From JTS-RE37 sp041744575 (GTDB lineage: Bacteria; Bacteroidota; Bacteroidia; Flavobacteriales; Flavobacteriaceae): a stretch of 37,060 nt of DNA. A program made the translations under genes and the position numbers. Below the pieces are notes generated by a model that did no database searches, was not told the origin of the DNA, and worked only from the letters and a program-made list of their open reading frames with translations. The number at the start of each line of letters is the position of its first letter. The first letter of the stretch is position 1. Shown here in pieces: positions 8,937 through 18,337 of this stretch. The stretch lies in NCBI GenBank assembly GCA_041744575.1, contig JBGTKP010000060.1, forward strand, positions 1-37,060. The letters run 5' to 3'.

Positions 8937-9913
8937 TAATCCAGAGATTGGTTTTCCTGATTGGCATATTTAAGCATGCTTTCATATTCCTGAGCGGTCA
9001 AACTTCCGTAATAAAAGTTGATCGGGTTGATGCGGTCCTCTTCCTTCCATACCTCATAGTGCAGGTGGGGTGCTTCCGATCTGCCGGTACTTCCTACAAA
9101 GCCAATGAGTTCCCCCCGCTTTACCCGCTGCCCTTTTTCCACATTGTATTTACTCAGGTGGCCGTACAGTGTCACATAACCGTAACCATGTTCTATACGG
9201 ATGTGTTTCCCGTATCCCGAGGAATTATTGTCCGCCCTGGTTACTTTTCCGTCTCCCGTTGCGTAGATAGGCGTGCCCTTCAGGGCAGTGAAGTCCATTC
9301 CCCAATGCATCTTCCGGGCCTTGGTAAAAGGGTCCGAACGCCAGCCGTAGCCCGAAGCCATCCGGGTAAGGTCTTCCGTGTTGATGGGTTGAATGGCGGG
9401 GATAGCCGCAAGCAGCTTTTCCTTTTCTGCTGCCAGTTTGGTGATCTCATCCAGGGACTGCGACTGTATGACCATCTCCTTCTGAATGATATCCAGGCGC
9501 CTGGTCGTGGCAATGATCATCTCCGAGTTGTTAAAACCCTCAAGGGATTTATACCTGTTGATTCCGCCAAAACCTGCCCGCCGCTGCTCCTCCGGAATCG
9601 GATTCGCTTCGAAGTACAGGCGGTAAATATTATTATCCCGGTCCTCGATATTTGCCAGGACATTTTCCATCTGGACCATCTTGCGATTGAGGAGCTCAAA
9701 CTGCAGTTCGTAATTTTTTACTTCCCTGGCAAGGGACAACTCCCTGGGGGTATTCAGGAAGTTTGTATTGAGCAACAGGGTCAATCCCAGAAAGCCAAAA
9801 AGGGCAGAACCCAGGACGAAAAACAGCATATTTCTGTAGCGTCTGGATTTTTTGGGCTCTATCTTCCTGTAGGAAAGCGTGTCCGGGTCGTAATAATATT
9901 TTACCTTAGACAT
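8936..9913 (-). CDS. M23 family membrane-anchored peptidase
   Basis: The 325-residue protein has a basic cytoplasmic tail, one transmembrane helix (about 29-49), a coiled coil (about 60-170) and a C-terminal M23 LytM domain. The zinc-site residues are all present: H203 and D207 in HWGMDF, H252 in YGHLS, and H283/H285 in HLHYEV. It is therefore likely an active peptidoglycan endopeptidase rather than a degenerate EnvC/NlpD-type activator. First gene of the M23-MerR-LemA-TPM-TPM operon, divergent from alaS. Confidence 0.92.
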   Translation of the reverse strand: MSKVKYYYDPDTLSYRKIEPKKSRRYRNMLFFVLGSALFGFLGLTLLLNTNFLNTPRELSLAREVKNYELQFELLNRKMVQMENVLANIEDRDNNIYRLYFEANPIPEEQRRAGFGGINRYKSLEGFNNSEMIIATTRRLDIIQKEMVIQSQSLDEITKLAAEKEKLLAAIPAIQPINTEDLTRMASGYGWRSDPFTKARKMHWGMDFTALKGTPIYATGDGKVTRADNNSSGYGKHIRIEHGYGYVTLYGHLSKYNVEKGQRVKRGELIGFVGSTGRSEAPHLHYEVWKEEDRINPINFYYGSLTAQEYESMLKYANQENQSLD

Positions 9914-9959
9914 GAAGGGATTTTGTGCTATTTTTGTGCTTCCGTTTTAGCCGCACAAA

Positions 9960-9967
9960 CAAATATA
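9960..9967 (-). promoter_or_regulatory. -7 promoter box for the M23-LemA-TPM operon
   Basis: Read on the minus strand this is TATATTTG, a match to TAnnTTTG, 46 bp before the peptidase start codon. No clear TTG is found about 20 bp upstream. It lies in the divergent region shared with alaS. Confidence 0.4.
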
Positions 9968-10058
9968 AAAATTGTTTTGTATTTACCGTTAAAATTGAAC
10001 TCATTTAGCCAATCTAAAAAGTCTAAATGGGTTCCTTATTAAAACCTTACCTTTTTAT

Positions 10059-12719
10059 ATGAATTCCAGGGATGTCAGGGCGCACTTTTTAGACTTCTTC
10101 AAACAAAAAAATCACAAGATCCTCCCTTCCGCCCCAATGGTAATTAAAGACGATCCCACCCTGCTGTTTACCAATGCCGGAATGAACCAGTTCAAGGAGT
10201 ATTTTCTGGGCAATACCCCGGCCCCTTTCGCCCGTGTTGCAGATACACAGAAATGCCTTCGGGTAAGTGGAAAACACAACGACCTGGAAGAGGTGGGAAA
10301 GGACACCTACCATCATACGATGTTCGAGATGCTGGGGAACTGGAGTTTCGGAGGCGCTACCGCCCAGGGATCCAAAGATTCCTCAGGGTATTTTAAGGAG
10401 GAGGCCATTGCCTGGGCCTGGGAATTCCTGACAGGCATCTGCGGTATCCCGGCAGAAGACCTCTATGTCTCGGTATTTGAGGGTAGCGAGGATACCGACA
10501 ACCTCAGCATGGATATGGAGGCCTATGCCTTGTGGAATAAAATTGTCCCTGCTGAGCGCATCATCAAAGGGAGCAAAAAAGACAACTTCTGGGAAATGGG
10601 GGAGCAGGGACCCTGTGGCCCCTGCTCGGAGATCCATGTGGATATCCGCCCTGCCAAAGAAAAGAAGGCCCAGCCCGGGGCCGCCCTTGTCAACCGTGAC
10701 CATCCCCTTGTGGTCGAAATTTGGAATTTGGTATTCATTCAATACAACCGGAAGTCGAATGGCCAGCTGGAACCTTTGCCGGCCCGACATGTGGATACCG
10801 GGATGGGGTTTGAGCGATTGTGTATGGTCCTGCAGGGCGTAGCCTCCAGCTATGACACCGACCTGTTCCGCCCCCTGATCCGCGAAATAGAGGTGATTAC
10901 CAATGCCAGTTACGGAAAGGCCAGGGATACGGATATTGCCATCAGGGTGATCGCAGATCATATCAGGGCAGTGTCATTTGCCATTGCCGATGGCCAGCTG
11001 CCAGGCAACACCGGCGCCGGTTATGTCATCCGGCGTATCCTCCGGCGCGCGGTACGCTACGGATTCACTTTCCTTGAGATCAGACAACCTTTCCTCTACC
11101 ACCTGGTCAAAGTGCTTGTCGAAACGATGGGCGAGGCTTTTCCGGAATTGAAAGAACAACTTCGGCTCATTGAGAATGTGGTCCGGGAAGAGGAACATGC
11201 TTTTCTCAACACTCTTGGGCAGGGCCTGATCCTGCTGGATGAGGTTATTGCCACTACAAAAGGCAAGACCGTAGACGGGCAGAAAGCCTTTGAATTGTAT
11301 GACACTTTTGGATTTCCCATAGACCTCACCGCACTGATCCTAAGCGAAAAGGGAATGGACCTTGATACGAAGGGATTTGACAAGGCCATGCAACAGCAGA
11401 AAGATCGATCCAGGAGCGCCTCTGAAATATCGCGGGGCGACTGGACCCAGGTACATCCAGCGGAGGGTCGGGAATTTACGGGATATGACCAGCTGGAAAC
11501 CGAGGTGCGACTTGCCAAATACCGCGGGGTAACCTCAAAAAAAGACGGCGGTCATTTTCAGCTCGTTTTTGATCGCACCCCATTTTACCCGGAAGGTGGT
11601 GGCCAGGTAGGGGATAAGGGGTATGTGGAAGTGCCGGATGGGGATGTGGTATACGTCTTTGACACCAAAAAGGAAAACAATGAGATCGTCCATTTTACCA
11701 ACGCCCTGCCAAAGCATCTGCAAGGTGCCCTTCGTGCTGTGGTAGATGAAAAACAAAGGGCCCTCACCGCCCGGAACCATACCGCCACCCACCTTCTGCA
11801 CCAGGCGCTGAGGAATATCCTCGGGAAGCATGTGGAACAAAAGGGTTCGGCCGTACATTCCAAATACCTGCGATTCGACTTCTCTCATTTTTCAAAACTT
11901 ACCCCTGAAGAATTACAGGAAGTGGAAGATTTTGTGAACCAGAGGATCGATGAGCAACTTCCCCTGGTTGAAGGCCGGGCCGTACCTATGGAAGAGGCCC
12001 TAAAAGAAGGAGCTATCGCCTTGTTCGGGGAGAAATACGGGGATGCCGTCCGGACGGTCCGTTTCGGGCGCTCCATAGAGCTATGCGGCGGAACGCATGT
12101 CACCAACACCGCAGAGATATGGCATTTCAAAATAGTTTCCGAAGGAGCCATAGCTGCCGGCATCCGACGAATCGAAGCGATTACTTCCGAAGCGGTAAAG
12201 GAACATTTCATGGAAGGCAACCGGCAAATGGCTCAGATCAGGGAAATGTTCAAAGGGGCTCCGGATCCCGCCAGGGCCATTGCATCCCTCCAGGAAGAGC
12301 ATGCCCGCCTGAAAAAGGAAGTCGAACAGCTACAGCGGGAAAAGGCCAGGCATCTAAGTACTGCACTGGCATCAGAACTGGAAACGGTAAACGGCATTTA
12401 TTTTCTGGCCAGAAAAGTAGATCTAAGTCCTGCGGGGATCAAAGACCTTTGTTTTGATCTGGGAAAAGACAAAACAAATGTATTCCTCTTACTGGCCGCG
12501 GAATCGGAAGGAAAGGCAGTGCTCTCCTGCTATATTTCCAGGGAACTGGCCGCTGCTGCCCATTTGAATGCCGGCAAGATCGTTGGAGAATTGGGCCGCC
12601 TGATCCATGGCGGTGGCGGCGGACAGCCATTTTTTGCCACCGCGGGTGGGAGTCATCCTGCCGGGATCGCGGAAGCTTTGGAAAAGGCGCGGGAATACCT
12701 GCCGGGTCCGGCGGATTAG
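10059..12719 (+). CDS. alaS: Alanine--tRNA ligase
   Basis: AlaRS charges tRNA-Ala and clears mischarged Ser and Gly. The 886-residue product is full length. It has the class II catalytic core with LLFTNAGMNQFK near residue 34, the editing domain with HTATHLLH near 574 and CGGTH near 675 (zinc and editing ligands), a coiled coil (about 745-775), and the C-Ala domain with a Gly-rich GGGGGQPFFATAGG near 850. The ATG at 10059 gives the normal N-terminus, starting about six residues before the conserved FLDFFK. Confidence 0.97.
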   Translation: MNSRDVRAHFLDFFKQKNHKILPSAPMVIKDDPTLLFTNAGMNQFKEYFLGNTPAPFARVADTQKCLRVSGKHNDLEEVGKDTYHHTMFEMLGNWSFGGATAQGSKDSSGYFKEEAIAWAWEFLTGICGIPAEDLYVSVFEGSEDTDNLSMDMEAYALWNKIVPAERIIKGSKKDNFWEMGEQGPCGPCSEIHVDIRPAKEKKAQPGAALVNRDHPLVVEIWNLVFIQYNRKSNGQLEPLPARHVDTGMGFERLCMVLQGVASSYDTDLFRPLIREIEVITNASYGKARDTDIAIRVIADHIRAVSFAIADGQLPGNTGAGYVIRRILRRAVRYGFTFLEIRQPFLYHLVKVLVETMGEAFPELKEQLRLIENVVREEEHAFLNTLGQGLILLDEVIATTKGKTVDGQKAFELYDTFGFPIDLTALILSEKGMDLDTKGFDKAMQQQKDRSRSASEISRGDWTQVHPAEGREFTGYDQLETEVRLAKYRGVTSKKDGGHFQLVFDRTPFYPEGGGQVGDKGYVEVPDGDVVYVFDTKKENNEIVHFTNALPKHLQGALRAVVDEKQRALTARNHTATHLLHQALRNILGKHVEQKGSAVHSKYLRFDFSHFSKLTPEELQEVEDFVNQRIDEQLPLVEGRAVPMEEALKEGAIALFGEKYGDAVRTVRFGRSIELCGGTHVTNTAEIWHFKIVSEGAIAAGIRRIEAITSEAVKEHFMEGNRQMAQIREMFKGAPDPARAIASLQEEHARLKKEVEQLQREKARHLSTALASELETVNGIYFLARKVDLSPAGIKDLCFDLGKDKTNVFLLLAAESEGKAVLSCYISRELAAAAHLNAGKIVGELGRLIHGGGGGQPFFATAGGSHPAGIAEALEKAREYLPGPAD

Positions 12720-12731
12720 AAATTAAAACAA

Positions 12732-13694
12732 ATGAAACTCCAGACTCAAATACCAATTCCCTTGGGGGACCATCCCCTTGGCTATGAGAGTCGGATCCTC
12801 CTCTTAGGCTCCTGCTTTGCACAAAACATGGGTGATAAGTTGGCGTATTATAAATTCCGCTCTGTACAGAATCCCATGGGGATCCTCTTTCATCCCATTC
12901 CCCTGACTACCCTGATCCGGAGGGCGCTGGAAAATCGCCCCTATACGGGTGACGATGTATTCTGCCACAACGAACGATGGCATTGTTTTGAAACCCACTC
13001 TTCCCTGAGCGCCGGCAGCCGGGAAGGGCTGCTGCAAAATCTGACCGCCGCCTTAGCGGCGCTCCGGCAGGAACTTCTCACGGCAAGCCACCTTCTTATC
13101 ACCCTCGGAACCGCCTGGGGTTACCGGGAGGTGAAAGGAAACCAACTGGTGGCCAATTGCCATAAGCTGCCTCAAAAGGAATTTATGCGGGAATTATCTG
13201 CGGTAGAACCCCTGATGTCCGCTATTCAGGAAATGTCGGACCTTGTAAGTGCTCTGAACCCCGGGGTGAAGATCATCTTTACCATCTCACCTGTCCGGCA
13301 CCTGAAGGAGGGATTTATTGAAAACCAGCGGAGCAAGGCGCATTTAATCACCGCGCTGCATCAGGTAATGACGACCCCCGGCAGGCAAAACCCGAGCTTC
13401 TACTTTCCGGCCTATGAACTCGTGATGGACGAAATGCGGGATTACCGTTTTTACGCGGCAGATATGGTACACCCTAATGCCCTGGCTATTGACTATATCT
13501 GGGAGAAATTCAGGGAAGCCTGGATCTCAAAGGATGCGCAGGGGGTGATGGATACGGTAGCCGATATCCAAAGGGGCATGGCACACCGCCCCTTCGATCC
13601 CAACGCCGCGCAGTACCTGGAATTCATACAACGGCTCAGGAATAAAATCACCGTACTGCAAAAGAACTACCCGCATATGGCGTTTACTATATAG
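12732..13694 (+). CDS. GSCFA domain protein
   Basis: The 320-residue protein carries the family name motif GSCFA at residues 26-30 and, further on, MVHPNALAIDYIWEKF near 238-253. The layout (GS motif early, D/H late) resembles an SGNH-type hydrolase, but activity and substrate are not established for this family. No signal peptide is seen. It follows alaS by 12 bp and is probably co-transcribed with it. Confidence 0.9.
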   Translation: MKLQTQIPIPLGDHPLGYESRILLLGSCFAQNMGDKLAYYKFRSVQNPMGILFHPIPLTTLIRRALENRPYTGDDVFCHNERWHCFETHSSLSAGSREGLLQNLTAALAALRQELLTASHLLITLGTAWGYREVKGNQLVANCHKLPQKEFMRELSAVEPLMSAIQEMSDLVSALNPGVKIIFTISPVRHLKEGFIENQRSKAHLITALHQVMTTPGRQNPSFYFPAYELVMDEMRDYRFYAADMVHPNALAIDYIWEKFREAWISKDAQGVMDTVADIQRGMAHRPFDPNAAQYLEFIQRLRNKITVLQKNYPHMAFTI

Positions 13695-13772
13695 TCCCGG
13701 GCACTGAGGAACGTATTCGATCCGTACGAATGAAAAGAGTTCATCATCCGGCGGGCATCTGACAACAGCATT

Positions 13773-14390
13773 ATGAGAAAAATCGTTTTTGGCGCATTGA
13801 TCACCCTGGCAATTGTCCTGATCTTCAGATCCTGCAGCAAGGAAAAGGAGGAAGAATCGATCCTGATAGAAAGCAGCATGCTCCTTCAGAAACAAATAGA
13901 TCAGGTCGCCAAACTCGTCGTCACCGAAGGCCATTTTTCCGAAGTATATACCTATAAGGATTCCCAGCAATTATTCGGCCCGTTCATCACGGCTCAGAAA
14001 AAGGCCCTGGTGGTGGTCAATGCCGAAGTGACCGTGTCCTATGACCTGAGGGAAATAGATTTTGAAGTGGATGAAGCCTCCAAAACACTGTATATCAACC
14101 GCATCCCGGAACCGGAAATCAGGCTGAATCCGGATTTCGAGTACTATGATGTGACCGCCGACTTCCTCAACCAGTTCAAGGCTGAGGATTATAATAAGAT
14201 CAAAAAAAATGTCAACGCCTCCCTGATGAAAAAACTGGAGGCCTCTTCGCTGATGAGCAATGCAGAGACGCGTCTGCTGAGTGAGCTTTCAAAATTCTAT
14301 ATCCTGACCAGTTCCATGGAATGGACGCTCGTCTTCGAAAACCGCAAAATAGAAGATGCCGAAGGCTTTAAGGCTCCCCAGAAGAATTAA
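13773..14390 (+). CDS. DUF4230 family membrane-anchored protein
   Basis: The 205-residue protein has an N-terminal hydrophobic segment (residues 4-18) ending in RSC, a poor lipobox, so a signal anchor is more likely than lipidation. The rest matches DUF4230, a domain of alternating beta strands and helices (for example KKALVVVNAEVTVSYDL). Function unknown. The gene is 78 bp downstream of the GSCFA gene, convergent with the esterase gene, and the last of the alaS group. Confidence 0.8.
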   Translation: MRKIVFGALITLAIVLIFRSCSKEKEEESILIESSMLLQKQIDQVAKLVVTEGHFSEVYTYKDSQQLFGPFITAQKKALVVVNAEVTVSYDLREIDFEVDEASKTLYINRIPEPEIRLNPDFEYYDVTADFLNQFKAEDYNKIKKNVNASLMKKLEASSLMSNAETRLLSELSKFYILTSSMEWTLVFENRKIEDAEGFKAPQKN

Positions 14391-14420
14391 CAGAGATAGC
14401 GGGGAACATACCTGAAATAC

Positions 14421-15701
14421 TTATGGATTTTCATCCAGCTGTATCTCAGCCCAGTTGAGATATTGTTCCCAGTCGAACAGGGTGATATCGTGCTTCCCCG
14501 CGCGGACGTGATAAGCAATCGTATTTTGTGTGGGCACATTGGGTTGAGGCATTTCCATAGAGGAGATTCCGGATTTTTGGTACAACCTGTAAACTGGCGA
14601 TGCATGAAAAGCGGCCAGGAATTCCCCTTGTGGATCTGCCCAGGCATCTTCGGAGGCGCTGGCGACATATACCGGTCTTGGGGCCATAAGGGCCAGCATC
14701 TCATGCTGATCTGCGCGAAGCGTTTCTTCGCGGTCATTATATCTCTTGAAATTTTCGCAAAACCAGTGGGGAAAATTGGTGTTGATATCACTTACACGTT
14801 CCCCTACCTTTCTTTTAAAGAGGGCCGCCCCCGCACAGCCGGAATTATTCGAGATCACCGCGGCAAAACGGGGATCTGACGCTCCGGCCCACAGCGCTGA
14901 CTTGCCCAAACGGGAATGTCCGAAAACCACCACCTGCGTGGCATCTATCAGCGGATCGCTGGCCAGATAATCCATGACCCGGCTTAAACCCCAGGCCCAG
15001 GCGGCCACACTCCCCCATTCATCAGCAGCGGGAGCCGTTTGCCCGGTGGTGTAAAAGAGCGATTGTACGCCATCCGACAGGTCATTCTTATCCGGGTCGA
15101 TCTCCCCGTAAAAGACCGTAGCGAGCGCATAACCTTTTTCAATCATCTCCCGAACCGGCCATCGATCAGACATACCACCGCGTGAAGCGGCTGTGAGCCG
15201 GTGGCCCTCTATCCCGATGGCCTCATTCTCCAGGGTCCAGGCCTGGGAAATGACAATTTCGGAATCTGCCCGGACGGTGTGGTTGCCATAAAAATTATAA
15301 CCCAGGAATACGGGGGCGGGTGCCTCCTGCTTAGGCAGGTAAAGCAGGATCGTAAAGCGTTGTTCCTTATTATTTTTTTTAAGGGTCACCTCTACCTGAC
15401 GGCGGATGGCCAGACTGTCGATTGCCTGGTCATTTTCTTCAAGGGTCCGGAAGGAAATCGCATCGGCTTCTCCGGGCACTTTCCCGTACACTTCGGTCTG
15501 GAAAAATGTATAGATTTCCGGACGTCTTTGAGTTTCCCATGCTGCGGAAGTACTTACGGAATCTCCGGAAAAAGTGATGAGCGGGCTGGAAGGTGTGGTC
15601 ATTGGGCGGGATATTTCAGTGGAATCCGTGTTCGTCTGAGCAATTGAAAGGCGCAACGCCAGCAGCACCAGGAGCAAAGGGTAGTTGTTTATTTTCATCA
15701 T
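14421..15701 (-). CDS. CE15-like glucuronoyl esterase (secreted)
   Basis: The 426-residue protein has a signal peptide (residues 1-21, ending SIAQ) and an alpha/beta hydrolase domain of the CE15 type. Family features seen are GYNFYGNHT near 134, VREMIEKGYALAT near 183, the nucleophile elbow GHSRLGK with S263, SNNSGCAG near 284, and a late His in KHDITLFDW (H404). E351 in SEDAW is a candidate acid. CE15 enzymes cut the ester between 4-O-methyl-glucuronic acid of xylan and lignin; in marine bacteria other uronic esters are possible. The canonical nucleophile motif is GCSRxGK; here His replaces the Cys, as in some bacterial members. Lies 9 bp after the hydroxylase gene. Confidence 0.8.
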   Translation of the reverse strand: MMKINNYPLLLVLLALRLSIAQTNTDSTEISRPMTTPSSPLITFSGDSVSTSAAWETQRRPEIYTFFQTEVYGKVPGEADAISFRTLEENDQAIDSLAIRRQVEVTLKKNNKEQRFTILLYLPKQEAPAPVFLGYNFYGNHTVRADSEIVISQAWTLENEAIGIEGHRLTAASRGGMSDRWPVREMIEKGYALATVFYGEIDPDKNDLSDGVQSLFYTTGQTAPAADEWGSVAAWAWGLSRVMDYLASDPLIDATQVVVFGHSRLGKSALWAGASDPRFAAVISNNSGCAGAALFKRKVGERVSDINTNFPHWFCENFKRYNDREETLRADQHEMLALMAPRPVYVASASEDAWADPQGEFLAAFHASPVYRLYQKSGISSMEMPQPNVPTQNTIAYHVRAGKHDITLFDWEQYLNWAEIQLDENP

Positions 15702-15710
15702 ACCAGAGCG

Positions 15711-17477
15711 CTATTGTACCAGGGCAGAAGAAGCAAGGTGCAGGCCATCGTCAATGAGGTGTCCGACCTTGGGATTGTTTTGTTTTACCGTTTCCAGATG
15801 GGTTGCAATCTCGGCGGCAAATTCCCGGTCGTCATTGTTTTTCGCGAGTTCATACAGTTCCACCGATAACAACCAGTCGTTGGGATATTCTTCACGAACT
15901 ACTTTAAAGACTTTGTTCCTGGAGATCGTCGTATTGGTCCCTTCCCGGTAATCACGGACCTGCTGGTAGTAGCGTTCCAGTTTTTGGATGTCCCCTGACA
16001 ATTGCGACTTCTCAGTTTTGGAACTTATTTTATGGGTGATGAGCCGGAAACTCTTCAGATCGGCAGGGCCGTTGAAAGCGGACGTAATTTTTTCCCCCAC
16101 GGCCATGTGGTAGAGGCCCTGACCAGGCTCAAACAACACCTTGTCCTTATGGGTTACGGTACACTGATCAAAGGTGATCAGGATGATTTCTCCCATGAGG
16201 TTCCTGGTGCCGGTGACAATCTTTCCCTTTACCCGGATGGCTCCCTCGAAATCCAGGACCACCTGCTCCCCCTCATAAATATTATACGCTTTTAAATCCC
16301 TTGGACTCATATCCTCAATGGCCAGATTGATCCCTTTTAATTTCCCGATAGGGGAACCAAAACCGTCAGGGTGATTGGAGGTGCCGTGGCCTACCAGCTC
16401 CTTCTCCCTGTAGGCAAGTGCCGTCTTTCCTTTTGTTTCAAAATAAACGGGTCGGTTTTCAAAAGAGATGACCTCTGCGAAATTCCCAGAAATCTGAAGG
16501 CCGGTACTTAACTCGATGGTCCCCAGTTCCCTGGAATCGATCAGCTTTTGTATCCCATTTAATCCCCCTTTGCGGAGGGACATGGTATTGGCAAACTCTT
16601 CCAGAACTTCACTGAGATAGGCAAAATCCGGGGTTACGAACAGTTGGGGCTGAGGCTGTGTGATATCAAAGGAAGTATGGGCCGCGTCAATGGAATAGGG
16701 GATCTTCTTCACATTATCTGTCATACACCAGGCACTTTCCCCAATGGAAGAAAGTAAGCCGGCGCCGTAAATCTTCGGATCTTCCGGGGATCCGATAAGA
16801 CCGTATTCCACCGTCCACCAATGCAGGTTCCTGATGAGGGCAATTTCACTGGGTTCTCCCATCTTTTGTTGTAATTCCTCTATCTGACTTTCAGCTTCGG
16901 CTATCAATGCAGGGTCAGTCCCCTGGGCTTCCTTGATAATTGAAAGGTTTCTTACAGCTTCGTAAAGCTCAAAGTCCCTGCCATTAGAGATGGCCTTACA
17001 GCCAATTTCTCCAAACCTCCTTAGGTATTCGGCATATTCGGGATTGGCTATGATGGGTGCATGTCCTGCACCCTCATGGATGATGTCAGGAGCCGGGGTG
17101 TATTCAATATGGTTCAGCTGCCGGATGTCAGAGGCGATTACCAGCACATTGTATGCCTGAAATTCCATAAAGGCGGAAGGAGGAATGAATCCGTCGACCG
17201 CCACGGCAGCCCATCCGATATCCTTAAGGATCCGGTTCATTCCGTACATATTGGGGATATGGTCTACTGAAATTCCTGTTTGGGAGAGACCTTCCAGATA
17301 AGTGCCATGGGCCATCCTGGCCAGATAGTCGGTATTCTTTCGCATCACATAGCGCCAGACCGCCTGGTCTATGGCGCTATAATCCTCATAATTCTGAGGT
17401 TTGATATATTGACGCAGATGCTCAGGGAGTTTATCCAGGATCGCATTGCTTTCGTAAGGCATCGGAATTTTTTTCAC
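15711..17477 (-). CDS. Aromatic amino acid hydroxylase (phenylalanine 4-monooxygenase type)
   Basis: The N-terminal half (about residues 30-330 of 588) is a pterin-dependent, non-haem iron hydroxylase. The iron ligands are visible as H134 and H139 in HEGAGH and E224 in WWTVEYGL. The likely reaction is Phe to Tyr, though Trp or another substrate cannot be excluded. The C-terminal about 250 residues form an extra region absent from short bacterial enzymes (about 260-300 residues); I do not recognise its fold. Long forms of this kind are common in Bacteroidetes. The start at 17477 is GTG; an ATG five codons later (17462) is an alternative. Confidence 0.88.
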   Translation of the reverse strand: MKKIPMPYESNAILDKLPEHLRQYIKPQNYEDYSAIDQAVWRYVMRKNTDYLARMAHGTYLEGLSQTGISVDHIPNMYGMNRILKDIGWAAVAVDGFIPPSAFMEFQAYNVLVIASDIRQLNHIEYTPAPDIIHEGAGHAPIIANPEYAEYLRRFGEIGCKAISNGRDFELYEAVRNLSIIKEAQGTDPALIAEAESQIEELQQKMGEPSEIALIRNLHWWTVEYGLIGSPEDPKIYGAGLLSSIGESAWCMTDNVKKIPYSIDAAHTSFDITQPQPQLFVTPDFAYLSEVLEEFANTMSLRKGGLNGIQKLIDSRELGTIELSTGLQISGNFAEVISFENRPVYFETKGKTALAYREKELVGHGTSNHPDGFGSPIGKLKGINLAIEDMSPRDLKAYNIYEGEQVVLDFEGAIRVKGKIVTGTRNLMGEIILITFDQCTVTHKDKVLFEPGQGLYHMAVGEKITSAFNGPADLKSFRLITHKISSKTEKSQLSGDIQKLERYYQQVRDYREGTNTTISRNKVFKVVREEYPNDWLLSVELYELAKNNDDREFAAEIATHLETVKQNNPKVGHLIDDGLHLASSALVQ

Positions 17478-17529
17478 AGCCTTAAAGATACAAATAACCG
17501 TTCAGAGCGTAATTACTTACACGTGCATC

Positions 17530-18114
17530 TTAGTTGGCTGCGACGGCTTCGGGAGGATATTTCTGAAGGATCTGAGCCACAAATTCCTGAATGCGTTCCT
17601 CTTTCTTTTCGATATTCTGACCATTTCCCAGGGTACCGACACCCCTTCCCTGCCAGACCAGTTCTTTGTTTTTGGCATCGATCAGGTCAATGTATAAGGA
17701 ACCCTCGGTACGGGTACTTACACTGTTTCCATATAATCCGGGACCTCCCCACATCCAGGGATTCCAATAACCAAAGCCGTAACCCCAGCCCCAGCCCCAG
17801 CCGAAATTTCCACCATTATAAACGTCCACCTGTTCACGTTCCTTCGTGAAAATGCTGATCAGGATGTCCGGACTATTGGATTTTACAAAGCCCCTTGAAT
17901 TCATTTCCGCATCAATGGCGTTGAGTATCCTTTTCTTATCAAGGTCTGAGATTTCGGCCTTATCGATACCAGTCTTATAGAAGGCATAACTCTTGTAAGA
18001 ATTAAAATCAGCCTGTTTGTCATAATCGGCCAGCACCCGGACAGAGGTACATGAACCGAAAAACAAGGCAAGTAATGGCAATGCAAGGAATTTCATATTT
18101 TTCATGAGCTTCAT
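17530..18114 (-). CDS. DUF4136 family lipoprotein
   Basis: The product is a lipoprotein with a hydrophobic signal ending FFGSC (Cys at residue 22 from this start) followed by a DUF4136 domain. Typical stretches are FNSYKSYAFY and a C-terminal VWQGRGVG. A Gly/Trp-rich insert (GWGWGWGYGFGYW) interrupts the middle, as in other family members. Function unknown; likely envelope-located. Three Met codons lie close together (18114, 18105, 18096) and all keep the signal, so the start is uncertain by up to six residues. Confidence 0.8.
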   Translation of the reverse strand: MKLMKNMKFLALPLLALFFGSCTSVRVLADYDKQADFNSYKSYAFYKTGIDKAEISDLDKKRILNAIDAEMNSRGFVKSNSPDILISIFTKEREQVDVYNGGNFGWGWGWGYGFGYWNPWMWGGPGLYGNSVSTRTEGSLYIDLIDAKNKELVWQGRGVGTLGNGQNIEKKEERIQEFVAQILQKYPPEAVAAN

Positions 18115-18178
18115 CTTTGAGTTTTTCAACAATTTTTTTAAAATAATCAACAAATATCATGCCGAATAAGCGCCGGAT

Positions 18179-18337
18179 TTAACGGCTGGAAGTATTCCGG
18201 TTATAGCCATAGGGACAATGTCGGCAGCCACTTTCACAGCAATAACCCCTTTTTAAATGGTATTTTTTTGTAAATACCTTGTAACCATCTTCAGAAAGGT
18301 AAAAATCGCCCTCTTCCAAAGGAATAAATTCCTTCAT
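18179..18337 (-). CDS. DUF5522-like small Cys-rich protein
   Basis: A 52-residue protein translated by hand from the minus strand: it starts MKEFIPLEEGDFY, continues YKVFTKKYHLKRG and ends in a conserved Cys block, GYCCESGCRHCPYGY. The YHLKRGYCC...CRHCPYG pattern is that of DUF5522, a short Bacteroidetes family of unknown function. The four Cys (CC-x3-C-x2-C) suggest metal binding. It lies 64 bp upstream of the DUF4136 gene on the same strand. No promoter was recognised. Confidence 0.82.
   Translation of the reverse strand: MKEFIPLEEGDFYLSEDGYKVFTKKYHLKRGYCCESGCRHCPYGYNRNTSSR

Noticed and set aside
8948..10042. 364-codon plus-strand open frame opposite the M23 peptidase gene
   Set aside because: The minus strand has intact M23 zinc ligands and a coiled coil; the plus-strand product shows no family features.
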